This document shows, in pieces, positions 13,570-25,299 of a stretch of 64,000 nt of DNA. Under the pieces are notes generated by a model. That model was not told the DNA's origin and did no database searches. It worked only from the letters and a program-made list of their open reading frames with translations. Source of the stretch: Dipylidium caninum (lineage: Eukaryota > Platyhelminthes > Cestoda > Cyclophyllidea > Dipylidiidae); contig QEYB01000014.1 in NCBI GenBank assembly GCA_017562135.1, positions 1-64,000 of the forward strand. Reading direction: 5' to 3'. The number at the start of each line of letters is the position of its first letter. Within the stretch, counting starts at the first letter, position 1. The translations under genes were made by a program, and so were the position numbers.

Positions 13570-15545
13570 ACGGTAAACGGATGAGTAAGGGAAGTTCGGA
13601 AGGCCACTGAGCATAACTAGTCGTCGAGTAGATTAACGAGGTAACGGGACTCACGGTCTTTAACATCATTCCTTTCGGTTGACAGGATGCGAGAGTGATG
13701 TTTCAGGGACCACCAAGACACGCGGACGCCACGGTGGGGTGGCCTGCTCCCCTCTCGTCCCGCCTCCGCTCCCGCCCAGCAGGACTTGCCTCACGAATCC
13801 GCCGACAGCCTCGCAATTAATTACTCCACTTGCCCTGCTTCCACCTTCGCGTCTGCGTCCACACGGCTTGTTCACTATCTGCGCCACAAGTGCACAATCT
13901 CGGCCTTGGCAGCCTGTTCCGTTTTGCTCGAGGTGCTTTTTTCCCTCTCTGCTTTTCCCTTTTTCATTCGATCTCCATTATTGCGGTTGCCTGTCTTTCC
14001 GAGCTTGTGAAAGGAAGTCCATTCTCTAATGCTGTTGAGGACAGATTGTGCTTCTAGACGACCAACCCTCAGTCATCGAGGCTACTTCCAAACAGCAAAC
14101 ATAATTGCTGTCATCCTCATCCCGTATTCATCTAAACTGCTCTTCGTCTACTCCCTCTGGTTTCATTGCAGAGACCCGCGATTTTTCCTTGACCAGTGAT
14201 GCCTACGAAGTGTAGTGGACGTGTGACGGGCATTCCACAAGACCCGTAGTTTAGACTACTGTGTCTTCGGCAAAGGGACGAATCTTCCCTCGAGAGTGAA
14301 TTTTTGACGGGAATTTTGCGTACCGACTCCGCCATTCTAGAATGAAGATTAGCAAGGAGAAGAATGTCCCTCTGCCATCCATTATATTCTGCTCATTGCT
14401 TGGCTTTTCTCCATACCCGTCCACCTCTGTTGCTAACCTCTTTTACGACCTGCCTCCCATTAACCCTGAACTGGTAATCCACACATGATAAATTGTACCA
14501 TTTAGGTTGGGTCTTGTCATCACCATGTTGGTGTTTTCTCCTCCTCTCCCCCCCCCTTTCCCCCAGCATTGATTAATGTTTCCTCCTACATAGTTTAAGT
14601 GTTCTCTACGATTGTGCTTGCAGCTGTTGACGTCGAGATGGTTAGCTTCGACTGTGGGCATGTAGCCGCTAAGCACCTCGGCTCTCGCTCCGAGTGCAGT
14701 CTGCCCTGCCTCAAAGGCATCTTCTGGCTCTTCCCAAATAGCACCGAGTCTGGGTATCCGCGCGCCCCATTTTGGAAAGGTGTATAAAAGTCTGAGGAAG
14801 GAAGTAGTTGTACTCTGCCTACTCCAGGCTTGCAGATGAGCCGGGAATTTCGTCTTCGCGACCGCGGAATCGCGATCACCATAAATCAGCCCAAAATAGC
14901 TCACCATACAGGATTCGCATTTTTAGTTTCCACCTTCACAGTCGCCGGTAGCTTTCCGCTGGCTACTTCTCGTTGCAGGCTGTTTGCATTGTTCGCTGAC
15001 GCGGTACACGGTGGTTTCTTGTGGTTAAATAATAGCAACCAGCGAATGCACGTCAAGCAAAATCGCGTTATCTGGTCACTGTTTTCGTGGGTGCTGATAG
15101 ACTCTTTTCCTCCCAGTTTCTAGATTACCTAGAAAGCATCGCTCATGTGATGTGTGCTGCTTACCACTCGGACATTTCCTTTTATTCGTGGGTGAGGAGC
15201 CACGAAAATTTGCATTTGAGGACAAAAGAGACGAGTTCAGCCTTTTTTCCGCACCTCCCTCAAAGCCAGTGCGCCGTGCTGAAATGTACACAAGTTGGCG
15301 TGTGCCTGTGGAACCAGTGGCCTGGATGCAGCTCCTCGTCCAAAGGGCCTGGCGAGTGCGTAAAAATGTATTTCCGATTTGCGAACAGTTTGATGAGGGG
15401 GAGAGATAAACAGAAATGCATTGCCTGTGTTTATTTCCGATATGCCGAGCGAGAGTGTGAATACTTCGGGCTAGTGGATGTCGAGTCACCACGACCACTC
15501 TCTAGATAACGCCGCAAAGACGGGGGTCGGTGCTCGGCACAGTCG
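13570..15545. other. no recognisable gene
   Basis: Pyrimidine-rich stretches and overlapping open frames (for example 154 aa on minus at 14443-14907 and 140 aa on both strands at about 15080-15500) occur here. The two 140-aa frames lie opposite each other over the same bases, so at most one could be coding, and neither shows a known motif. Confidence 0.4.
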
Positions 15546-15547
15546 AC

Positions 15548-15845
15548 ACATGGTTTGTATCTGCGTGTCCTGACACTCCCCTCCCCCACCCGGCACAGTA
15601 CAAAAATCGATGATTTAGTGATGTGTTTGTCGGCGCTCGTCTAGAAAGCAACGATGGATAAACATCTGCGCATCTTAGGCGTAAATATCCGCAGCCAAAG
15701 TGAAGATACTCCTGCTGTAACTGTTGCTCCATAAGCTGGACAAACGGAGAGCTTCCGATTGTTGCTGATGCCGGTCTGATGCGAACTGCCATTTCACGGC
15801 GCCGATGTGGTGGTATCGTTTTCGGACTCAAAACAGGCTTCCCCA
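15548..15845 (+). repeat. inverted repeat arm 2a
   Basis: The reverse complement of this segment matches about 20655-20895. Shared blocks, read on the other strand, include CAACAGTTACAGCAGGAGTA followed by TCTTCACT, the block CTGTGCCGGGTGGGGGAG, and a block around CATCAGACCGGCATCAGCAA. The arms are diverged but collinear. The element is distinct from repeat pair 1, and no coding function is apparent. Confidence 0.75.
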
Positions 15846-15849
15846 CAGT

Positions 15850-18800
15850 TAACCTGTCGGCCCTCGAGCCCCCCCCCCTCCCGTGCGTCACCGAGGGCTC
15901 GTGTCGTGGCGGAATAATTATCAACGGTGGTGTGGGTAATTCAGCTGCGTTACCAAGTTGGCATTTTGTGTCAACTGATATGATTAATTGAATCAAGGAA
16001 CAACCAGTTCCAAATAACTTTTGCAGCACCGTTCACTACCACATTCAGCCTCGTCTAGTTTTGTAATAGTAACACTACGTAAACTCCTCTGTTTGTCCTA
16101 CGTAGTATACACGAATCCGGTTTTGTGGCAGTCTGGGTTGCAGCCACCCTGCAGTTGTTGCTGAAGCTGCTTGGGCCCACCGTGACGTATGACATTCGTC
16201 GTTTCCTAGATCCCAACCGTCCGACTCGACCCGGCCTACGGTGCTGCCAAGGGGGACTATACAAATTTCGTCAGTTGACCCAATCCTTCAGTCTCCCTCA
16301 TTTTATAAGACTGGGTGAAATTAGAGCATCCGAAGAGACCAGACCCTGCGGTGCTGTTCTCTCTTCACCAAGTAAACGACGTTGACACACTTACAAGTGT
16401 CCACTTTTATCCCATGTTAATCAGTTCATTGCCGCATTCATTCAAAGACGTTAACTCGTGGCTACGGAATTGCCTACCTCCGCACTCGATGCGTAAGAGC
16501 CAGCAGCACTGGTGTCACATCATCTTCCGTCGCGGACTCCGGGGTGGCTGGGCCATCGTGGCAAGCACCAACATGTGTTCTGCAAATCATTTGTCCAACG
16601 GCCTGCACTCTGTGAGGAGATGCCCTACTTCACTCTGCCTAATCTGCTTAGGGCAGTAAGCTATAGTCGCCAAGGGTGGTTGATTGAGTGCCGGTGAGAT
16701 GGTCGCGCTCCCCGTACGAACAGGCACGGCGCTGCTAACGACGGCGAGAAATGATGGCAACTAGGCCAGTCCGGGCCTGAACTGATGCTCCCTCGGGTTA
16801 GCTCCTCTCGCCAGCCCTGATGATGGAAGAGACGGTTAGGGCTGTCGTTAAGGCGGCGGTGATTACATGGTGAGCAACGTCAGACGCCGCGGTTAGCCCA
16901 CGGTGAGTCGGCGCCGTCGGAGTCTGCCGTCATGGCTGACCGTGGGGTCGGCGCGCGGCTTGCTGACAAGCCGGCCCAGCCCAGCCGCCGGCATCAGCCA
17001 CCGTTTCGCCAGCTCTCAGTTCTTGCTGCGAGGGTCCTACGTGCAGGCGCGGCGAGTCGAGTCGAGGCGAGGCCCTTGTCAGCTCAGCCGTTAACCCACC
17101 TTCCGCCTGGCAGCAGGTGACCCGTTGTTGTGGCAAATGTCGCTTTGACACCATTCCCGCTAACTCACTTACCCTACCAAACGTTGGCATAATCTCCCCG
17201 CTGGTGGGCATCAACACACCCCTCTGGCAGCCTAGCAGGACAAGTTGGCGTTGATACAGCACCCAACCCCGAGGTCAACAGGCACGGGGCGGATGGACAG
17301 TTGGAGGCTGGAAGGTGGCGAGGGTGTCGAGGGCTCCACTCGGGTCTCGCGCACCCGCTTTCTCCGCTGTGCTGACCCTGAGCAGCGAGTCTTAATGCCA
17401 CCCGTTACAAGCAAAAACCATTTCCGAGCCACTGCCGTGTTGGCCGCTACCGCTCCACTCCATATCCGTGCCCCGCGGTTTCAAATCATCGCCACGGCTA
17501 ATCCGAGGCGTAGGGGGCCGAGTGTTTCCCCCCTTTCACTCTGTACTTGGAATAATCACAGAGGCGGCCACTTGGATGATGCGGACATTGCAACAGCCGC
17601 CACTGTTTGCCGACCAGACGACAGCGGCAAGGGAACAGCCCAGCTGTGCATAAGCACACCGGCTACTTGTTCAAGGGCCACTGCCCTTCTCTTCACCTTC
17701 CCTCCCCTCCTCCCCCCTCCGCCTTCGCCTCCCATCGTCCTCCACCCCCATGGGCAGGCAGGAGTGGGCTGTGGGAGCGTTGAATTTGAACAGTCTATCC
17801 TGAAATGCGTTAAGTAGTTTCCCGTTCCCCGCAGGCGGGCAATTAGTCGACGCCCAGCCAATGGACAGAAACGCCTCGAACTGTGATCCACGATGTGACG
17901 GCAAGTTTCCTTTTACCTGACACCTATCAAGTGCCCCGTACGCAATTTGTGTTCCGATGGAAAAGTAAGATTCCAAATGTTATCCTCCTTGACACGTGAG
18001 GAATTGAAAAGAGACTTCATTCAGAAGGGGAGGCGACCACGAAAGACCCAAAGACTATGTGGTTTTGCGAGTGTCACGCACTGCCTTACCTGCCTCGGCC
18101 TTCTCACTGGACGCAGGAGAGGAGCAATCTTTCAATCAGCTCGTCAGTTAAGGTAGGCTCGGACCCGCCCGCGACACGTAATCAGTCATCGTGAAGCCGG
18201 GCCTCTGCAAATCGTGAGGCGTTGACAAACCACCTGACGAGGACAGTCCGCTACTACTAAACGGTTTCTTTACCGAAGAGTGAACAATTGTTGTGCGAAA
18301 CATCGGCAGCCTTGTAGCCCAACAGACATTCGTTAGTAAATTGTGTGAGGCAGCGTCGTCATCATATGATGTTAGTCAGGTGGAAAAAAACGTGGGGAGA
18401 GGCAGGAGGGGAACAAAGGAAGGCGTCGACTGGCGGACGAAAAGCTGCCTGTTGCACAACACCAAATGAAATGTGAGCACTCCGGCTGCCACCGACTGGG
18501 TAAATGGGCCGCGACTCCTTCAATTGACGCATCTGCTCATTATAAGCGGCCGTAGGGCGAGTAACCGCACCCATTGGCTTTGTTTGCTCACCCTTATGCG
18601 TCGCCTCCCGACTTCGAGGATATATATTTCACCTTCGGCCTCGCCGACGCAGAAGTGGCAGTCGGGCACTCCATTCGCCAGGGGGGGATGCTTCGCCCGA
18701 AGCCACATGCGACCCTATTGGCAGCCCCTCGTCCGCCCTCCGCAGGACGTGGTGATCACACAGACATTTTCAATGAGATGCCACCAGTTCAGACATTCTC

Positions 18801-19255
18801 ACAAGCGCCTATTCTTCCCGTTGTACATACCAAAATTTCAGTGCGCGCTTATGGAAGAAATCACTGCAGCGGTTAGTGTGATCAGATGCCAATCAGGCGC
18901 CCACAGGCCCTGTTTAACGCCATGCATAAAGAAACACAGAGCATCTCCCCACGAGTTGAGGCTGCCAGTGAGCAGCAATAACGGCGCGATGACAAGGACA
19001 TAGAGAGGCGAAAGGGGACCTCGGGCCTGAGCCTGATTTGGGGAAATTCACACCTCAATCGTTGCCAGCTCCACCAACAACCCAGACTCTGCCAGAACCT
19101 CCAGTCAATCACTCGGCCCACACTTCACCTCCGTAATCTTGGCAATGGCAGCCCAAATAGGCGACCCAGTCTATAACCTCTCATGCAGTGCTGGTAGGTG
19201 CAAGGCACGCAGCCCTTGGCAGTTGGATGTTTGCGGGAACATGCTCACTGCTATG
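15850..19255. other. GC-rich region, no recognisable gene
   Basis: The stretch 16680-17110 is especially GC-rich, with many CpG dinucleotides. It begins after a C-run at 15870-15880. Long open frames (190 aa at 17245-17817, 176 aa at 18473-19003) overlap frames on the other strand and carry no family motif. I cannot assign a gene. Confidence 0.4.
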
Positions 19256-19257
19256 AT

Positions 19258-19690
19258 GACCCTAATGTGAATGCTTAAGTGTCAAATTATCACCCGAAAG
19301 CCAAAACCAACTATAACGCCGACGACGACGACATAGAAGGGATTCTCAAGTGAAAGGGTAACCTGTGAATTGGGGCCCGAAGCGCCTAATTACACATTGA
19401 TGACTTTGAGCGGAGTCGCTAAGTAAGGGTTTTTTAAGGAAATGAGGCGTTTTGCCTAAATGCCACACAAGCCGAGGCCCTCCGACGATTGTTGGCGCCC
19501 GCTGCGAGCGATCTAGGCAAACCGCAGTGCTGCTGTCGCGCCCTCCTCCGTCGCCTACTTCTTCTCCTTCGCCTCGGAATCTCCCAACTACGCGACTCCA
19601 GCGGAGGTGATTTTACTGATTCAGCGCAGCGGTCGGAATATTTGCCCAGCGCCGACCACCAGATGCGTGATGGCACGTGGAGGACGACAA
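19258..19690 (-). repeat. inverted repeat arm 1b
   Basis: This is the partner of 765-1155 in opposite orientation. It shares the GGCGCGACAGCAGCAC-type block, the GGAGGGCCTCG/CTTGTGTGGCAT block and the GACACTTAAGCATTCACATT end block. A GACGACGAC microsatellite-like run at 19320-19331 corresponds to the CGTCGTCG runs at 1057-1100 in the other arm. Confidence 0.7.
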
Positions 19691-19694
19691 CACC

Positions 19695-20650
19695 AGGTGA
19701 ATAACATGGCTCCACTAATATGAGCGACATCTAATTAAGCCGCGATTGTGAAGACAGCACTTGGAGTAAATCTAACTTTGCCCTGTTTATCCGGCAGTTA
19801 TACATGCAATGTGTGGTTAACAAAAATAGCGTTGTCCTAAACGACCGGGCTGCATGCTTGTCCACCCTCTCTTGCTCTTTTAAATCTAAACTGACCCCGT
19901 CAAGTGTACGGCCCCACTGAACAAGGGACCTGTGCTTTAGAACACCTGAGTGAGTCGAAAATAAATCCTAGGGGCTGGTTTATTTCTCTTTTCACTGCAG
20001 ATACAACTGGCCAGCTCAGGTAGGCAAAGAGGCGGCGTAGCACTTTTGCTTGCTCACAGGCCTCAAGTTAATTTGTCCACCACCGCTACCACCACAACCG
20101 CCGCCTGCCTCTCTCCCTCACGCGCTGCCCTGTCGCTGGCCTCCTCTCCCACTTCGCCCTTGACAATTCATTCCAACCTCTCCTCCACATGTCCCCGGTG
20201 CAACTCACACGAAGCTTTCGTCATTCCACCACCTCCGAAAGCCTTTCTAGCACATGTCGTAGTGCACGGAGGAGGTGGTGCGAGCCCCACTCATTCATCT
20301 TCATTCGCATTGACCCATTCCACCTTCGCCAACAGGGCTGGAGCCCGTTGGGACCCGCTGGAAATAAACGCGTACGTGCCTCCCTGTCTGCCTTCTTCTA
20401 TCACCTCTCATCTCAATTTTGCCCCTCCCCCCAACCTCACCGAACGAAAGTTCACCTGCAGTGTTATTCAGGCGTGCTGGCCCCGGAGTGACACATCGCC
20501 CCGGCCAACGGAGGGGTTTTGGACTGTCTGAAGTAGGCAGGGGATCAGGCGTGGGGATCTTTAAACCTGAGAAGGCAACCTTTAATCAGATCTGTAATTA
20601 TTCCTCCACGGACACAAGTCCTTGCTGGGCGGACGGGGGGGGCGGGGACT
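19695..20650. other. no recognisable gene
   Basis: A 161-aa open frame at 20046-20531 is rich in Pro, Ser and Thr and is probably produced by the C-rich composition. No motif was recognised. G-runs occur at 20633-20645. Confidence 0.4.
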
Positions 20651-20654
20651 GGAG

Positions 20655-20895
20655 GGCCAGACGTGTTGACGGCGGTGGACGCCTGTTTGGAGTTTGAAAA
20701 CGATACCACCACATCCATGCCGTGAAATGCCAGTGTGCATCAGACCGGCATCAGCAACAAACGGAAGTTCTCCGTTTGTCCAGATTATGCAGTAACAGTT
20801 ACAGCAGGAGTATCTTCACTCATCGGTTGTTGTGCTGTGCCGGGTGGGGGAGAGGAGGGGAGTGCCAGGGCAAGCAGAAACAAATTATGTGCCGT
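20655..20895 (-). repeat. inverted repeat arm 2b
   Basis: This is the opposite-orientation partner of 15548-15845, with the same block order. The arms are about 5 kb apart, centred near 18.2 kb, so they do not share a centre with repeat pair 1 (centre near 10.2 kb). The two pairs therefore do not come from one large palindrome. Confidence 0.75.
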
Positions 20896-20899
20896 CATC

Positions 20900-23290
20900 G
20901 AATTACTGCTGCGATGACAACGACAAGTATCGTCTTACTTATAAGCAATAGAGTAGATTGAAGCTTTCTGACAAAGGGACTAGGGGGATTTGGGTGCTAG
21001 GACTAAATGGAGGGAGGCGAACTCGTGCATACATTCATCCGCATTAAGTTTGCTCTGCAATAGCATTGGCTTTTGCGCTGAGGCCTGTCGAGCGGTCTGC
21101 AACAGAGATCCGTACTTGATATTTGATTTGCTGATGGAATCGTGAAGGTAGCATTTCCCTCAACAGGCATCCTAACATTTGACATATGGGAACTAAGTCG
21201 TTTGGTTGGTTTTTATGTTTCGTTTTGTTCACATGTGTTGAGAAGGTGTTGTCATTGTCCTTTGTTTTGTATTACTGCCTATGTGGAGATTTGGTGTCAT
21301 GAATATTTCTGACAGGTAGGCTTGAGTAAGAGTAATTGAAATGTTACTTTCTTACTGTTCCCTCTTATCGTCTATTATTATTCTTATTGCCTTATGCACA
21401 TAATAAGTCCTGTCTTCAAAAAAGTTGTGTTTTTGCCTTCTTTTTGACTTTAGGGAAGTCTATTTTCCCACGATTCGCCTTATTTGACGAGTCTTCTTGC
21501 TTGTTACAGTTCTGCCTACCACTTATTTTTCACTAGTTTTCTTCTGACTTTGACCTCGTTATCTCTACCTATCTGTCATCAATGAAGAACCTTTTTTTGT
21601 TAATGTGAGAGCGCAATAGGACGTATTTGATGATGTTACTTGGAAGCATTTGTTTCTCATTCCCGATGCTTCATTATTTCCTTCGCGTACATGGTTACTT
21701 GTGGCTCATGCTGAGGCTAAAAGTATACATTCTACCTTTATAAGTGGTTATGTCGTGAAGTTAGGACTGTTAGGAGATGTGTCCTTCTTGTTGGTGTTAT
21801 TTCACTTGTACAAATGAAATAATAAGATACCTGTTTACTAATGAGACTTGGACTTTTATTAGCGTATATTATGGAATCGGATGGCAAGCGTGGGTTAGCC
21901 TGTATGGCATGAATTCACTGTTGTAGCTTTTCTTGGCTATTCCACTAGTGATTGAATTACACCGAAAAGTTCTCTTTATATAGTTTAAGTCAGGGTCTAT
22001 GAGTTGGGTTGTTTTGGGGGCTGCAATGACCTGGTTATTTGTACATGTAATGGTAGCAATTGCTTACTTGTAAAGTCTCTTGTGTAAAAGGTTGTTCTTT
22101 TAGTAAGTAGACTTGATGTTCTTTAGGGCCTAGTGTAGAGCGTTTTGTGAGTAGGGATTATAAGGTTAGTATGTACATTGATTGGCTTTGTGCGTGTCAT
22201 ATTGGACGTAGCATTTATTACTTGGGCGTAGGTGTTGCATCATTGTTGCAATTATGCGGGCATTTGTTAGTTGGTAGTAGTCTCATTGATAATGCAGAAA
22301 TTCTTAATATTCACTTAAGTGTGATGTGAGTGTGTATGTCATGTGTGTATATGGTATTATGGCAGACGAAGAAAAGCGATGATGACTGGAGTTGAAGAAG
22401 AGTGGAGTGGAGTGGAGTGAGAGAGAGAGGGAGGGAGGGAAGCAACGTTGAAAGTGGATGTTGGAGGTAGAAGTGACTAGGTGAGATGCAGGCAGGTAGG
22501 CAGCAGCGTGAGTAACGCATTGTCCTGGAGAGGCTTTCGAAAGTTTGGGAAATTGTGAGAATGGGTATTGACTGGACCGAAGCAAATGTGTCGTGAGGAA
22601 GAAGGGTGGATTTTGGGGAGAAGTGTTAAAATAAACTTTTGGCCATTGAAGTGAATATTTGGTTGAAAGGGCATGGTTGAGGTGATTGTGTAAGTCGCGG
22701 ATGGCGGAAGGAGGGGTAGCCAGACCGCGTCATTTACAACGTAGATGCTAATATACACCTCTGTTAACCTTGGAATCAACTGACCGCCATTTAAAAATAA
22801 AATGGTAGGTAAAGTGTTCGAAAATCTGTTTTCTTGCCTATCCAAAGATCAGAATGAAGCTTCCTAGCGGTGCATCCTTGTCTTTACTTATATCGGGGAA
22901 GAACTGGTAGCCGAAAGAAGGAATTGGCGTATTAGCTGTCTACTTCGCCCTCCCCTTCATGTTACTTTGCCTAAAGTGCTTGCAGTTTGAAACGAGAATA
23001 TGAGTTGAGTGTAGTGAGTGTTGACAAAGTTGTCTTGTTGCGGTGAAAGAGCGCACATTTTCAAAATATAGGAAGAAGGATTGCATGTAGAGCATTTGCA
23101 GGAAGTGTGCAAGAGCGATGGGACAAATGATTTTGGTTGATGGGGGTCAAAGGACACAGGTATGCTAACAATTAGAAGAAGGTAATATTGGAGTTTGAGG
23201 GATTGTAAAAAGGCAATAGTACGAAGAAGGGGCAACGTCTAGAGTTGCGGAGGGCGGAGGGAGTGAGGGAGGCGGTGTTGAATGCGGTTT
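20900..23290. other. strand-skewed GT-rich then purine-rich region
   Basis: From about 21200 to 22330 the plus strand is rich in T and G and poor in C. From about 22330 to 23360 it is rich in G and A. Frames here are short and of low complexity. No gene was recognised. Confidence 0.5.
22400..22442. repeat. purine simple repeat
   Basis: Tandem GTGGA units pass into GA and GGGA repeats, read directly. Confidence 0.85.
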
Positions 23291-23425
23291 GGGAGGTTGG
23301 ATGCGCGCCGAATAAAGGAGGCGGAGGAGGAGGGTTGCGAATCTTGCTAGTGGGTAGTAGGTTGGGCTGCATTGAGCTGAACTTTGCCCTCTCGCTGTTG
23401 CTACGACTACGACAGCAACTGCGAC

Positions 23426-23833
23426 ATGGCTCCCAAATTGGTGTCAGGTAAATCTGCCAAGAAGGCATTGAAGGTGTCGAAGATGGACAAAGCAAAGAAG
23501 AGGAAGAGGAGGAGGAGGAGGAGGTGGAGGAGGAGGAGGAGGAGGAGGAGGAAGGGGAGGTACGCTATCTACATGTAAAAGGTGTTAAGTCAGGTGCACC
23601 TCGATACGGGCATCTCCTCAAAGGCCATGTCGATTATGAACTCTTTTCTGAACGACATCTTTGGACGTATCGCCGCTGCTGAGTGGAGCCGTCCGGCCCA
23701 CTGCAACAAAAATTTGACTTTCACAAGTAGAGAGATCTAGATCGCTGTCCCTCTCCAGTTGCCGGGTGAGTTGGTCAAGCATTCGATGTTATAGGACTCC
23801 AATGATGTGACCATGTACACCGGCTCAAAGTAG
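23426..23833 (+). pseudogene. histone H2B pseudogene with arginine-codon expansion
   Basis: Reading from the ATG at 23426 to a TAG at 23831-23833 gives exactly 136 codons in one frame, with an H2B-like start (MAPKLVSGKSAKK), the H2B core ([39 protein letters not shown]) and an H2B-like end (MYTGSK). H2B is a core histone that pairs with H2A in the nucleosome. Three in-frame stops interrupt it: TAA in place of a Tyr codon after YAIYM, TAG after TSREI, and TAG in the C-terminal helix. The basic N-terminal tail holds a run of AGG codons broken by one TGG, far longer than the KKRRRK-type tract of normal H2B. There are no frameshifts, so decay is by substitution plus triplet expansion. It lies 963 bp upstream of H2A on the same strand. 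Confidence 0.9.
23500..23553 (+). repeat. (AGG)n expansion inside H2B pseudogene
   Basis: A near-perfect AGG/GGA triplet run interrupted by TGG. It lies in frame with the H2B basic tail and accounts for the poly-arginine stretch. Confidence 0.9.
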
Positions 23834-24487
23834 AGCTGAGTGGAGTAGGTCTGTGGTAATTGAGTGGGTGGGTAGCTGGGTGGCTGAGTCACTGGCTCCG
23901 ATGGCACTTCAACCTACTCCGTCCTCACCTAATATGTCGACGATGAATGAACGCGTCCCCACGGGCCTGTTAAGGACCGCCTGCACTACTCAAATCTGTG
24001 GTTGTTGCTGTCTCGATGCTTGCTCACACCATTCGTTTTGTGCCTTTCTTTGCCTCTTCGCCCGTTCGCCAAATGTCTCCGCGTGCACGGCTTGCATGAC
24101 TTAGCTTCCTTTGGAGTATGGGGTGGCGGGCAATTTTTTAGCCTGTTATTGGGTATCGTGTGTCTGGGTAGCATGGGAAGGCAGGGCGGGCCGGAGCGAG
24201 CCGAGTCAAGGCAAGAAAAGAAGAGAGAGAGTGAAGGCAGTGTAGGGGGATTTGCTTGTGTGCTGTCATGAGTCAAGTCTCAGGGTTAAACTGCATGACG
24301 GGAGACATAGAAGGGGGCGGGCTGCCGAAAGACATTGTGTGGATAACAAGCATTAGCTTCAATCTCCCTGTCTCTCTTCCCCTTGTTTGCTGCCTTTATC
24401 TGATCTCGGTTGACCGACTCCAACTATTATTAAGTGCGTGCGAGGCTCTAGCTACCTGTTACAACCCCTTGCACGAGGTGTGGAGAC

Positions 24488-24540
24488 GGCAACAGCAACA
24501 GAAACAGCAACAGCAATCGCAGAAGCAGCAGCAGCAACCT
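24488..24540 (+). repeat. CAG/CAA-type triplet repeat
   Basis: Imperfect CAACAGCAACAG and CAGCAGCAG units. In one frame they encode polyglutamine within a 140-aa open frame (24256-24678) that has no other protein-like feature. Confidence 0.85.
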
Positions 24541-24795
24541 CAATGTGACGGCTTTACGAAGTGCCCACGATACGACCGTGAGGAGAAGAGAGAAATGGTG
24601 TTGAGGAATAGGTGGCAGGCTTATGCCGTTCGAGCTAATGGGGTGAGAGTAGAAGGTTCGCCGAAGCGAGGCCAATGAGGAATGTGCATCAGTGTGAAGA
24701 TGGGTGCCTATATGGGAGAGGATGGTGAGCGTGGATGAAGCTGACAGAGATCACCGTTTAGCTGCGTGGCGAGGGCTGGTGAATTGACTGAAAGA

Positions 24796-25182
24796 ATGAG
24801 CGGAAGAGGCAAGGGAGGTAAGTCACGAGCTAAGGCGAAGACGAGATCGGCGCGTGCAAGCCTGCAATTTCCCGTGGGGCGGGTGCATCGGCTATTGCGC
24901 CGTGGAAACTACGCGGAACGGGTGGGTGCCGGAGCACCAGTCTACTTGGCTGCTGTACTCGAGTACCTGGCTGCCGAAGTGCTCGAGTTGGCGGGCAATG
25001 CGGCGCGTGACAACAAGAAGACACGTATCATTCCGCGTCACCTGCAGTTGGCCATCCGCAACGACGAGGAGTTGAACAAGCTGTTAGGCGGTGCGACAAT
25101 GGCCCAAGGCGGTGTGCTGCCCAACATACAGGCGGTGCTCCTGCCCAAGAAGACGGAGAAGCCGGTAGCCGACAAGGAGTAG
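24796..25182 (+). CDS. histone H2A, intronless
   Basis: A 128-aa core histone that forms the H2A-H2B dimer and packages DNA in the nucleus. The ATG at 24796 is chosen because it gives the canonical start MSGRGKGGK; the open frame extends 10 codons upstream but without a better start. The whole histone fold is present: [15 protein letters not shown] (alpha 1), [18 protein letters not shown], the acidic-patch region [33 protein letters not shown], and the C-terminal docking region [15 protein letters not shown]. Three residues depart from the near-invariant metazoan sequence: ASLQF in place of AGLQF, and GGATMAQGG in place of the usual VTIAQGG. No GGCTCTTTTCAGAGCC-like 3' stem-loop appears downstream, but an ATTAAA lies at 25293. 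It may therefore be a polyadenylated or copied H2A gene. The frame is intact and function is likely but not proven. Confidence 0.93.
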   Translation: MSGRGKGGKSRAKAKTRSARASLQFPVGRVHRLLRRGNYAERVGAGAPVYLAAVLEYLAAEVLELAGNAARDNKKTRIIPRHLQLAIRNDEELNKLLGGATMAQGGVLPNIQAVLLPKKTEKPVADKE

Positions 25183-25292
25183 TAGGCGGTTTGCTTGATG
25201 CAATTCATTGGGCGGATACACGAGAGTATACTTATTCACTGCTGACTCGGCTTGATAAATGAGTTCGTGTCGAAGCACCTCATGGGCACACG

Positions 25293-25298
25293 ATTAAA
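25293..25298 (+). promoter_or_regulatory. ATTAAA, possible poly(A) signal of H2A
   Basis: An ATTAAA hexamer 111 bp after the H2A stop. Replication-dependent histone mRNAs normally end at a stem-loop instead. The hexamer alone is weak evidence. Confidence 0.3.
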
Positions 25299-25299
25299 G

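Larger units (their letters stand above)
23295..24310 (+). repeat. duplicated segment R3, copy with H2B insert
   Basis: Two flanks of this segment recur at 37755-38125. The left flank (about 23295-23365) shares ATCTTGCTAGTGGGTA and GGTTGGG. The right flank (about 24020-24310) shares blocks such as TTAGCCTGT, GGAAGGCAGGGCGGG-like sequence, CTTGTGTGCTGTCAT and GACGGGA.ACATA. In the second copy the two flanks are nearly adjacent, so about 650 bp containing the H2B pseudogene is present here only. Confidence 0.7.

Noticed and set aside
765..20895. One large palindrome joining both inverted repeat pairs
   Set aside because: The two pairs have different centres (about 10.2 and 18.2 kb), so a single palindrome does not fit.
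24256..24678. 140-aa frame with polyglutamine tract
   Set aside because: The glutamines come from a CAG/CAA simple repeat; the rest has no protein-like pattern, and an opposite-strand frame covers it.
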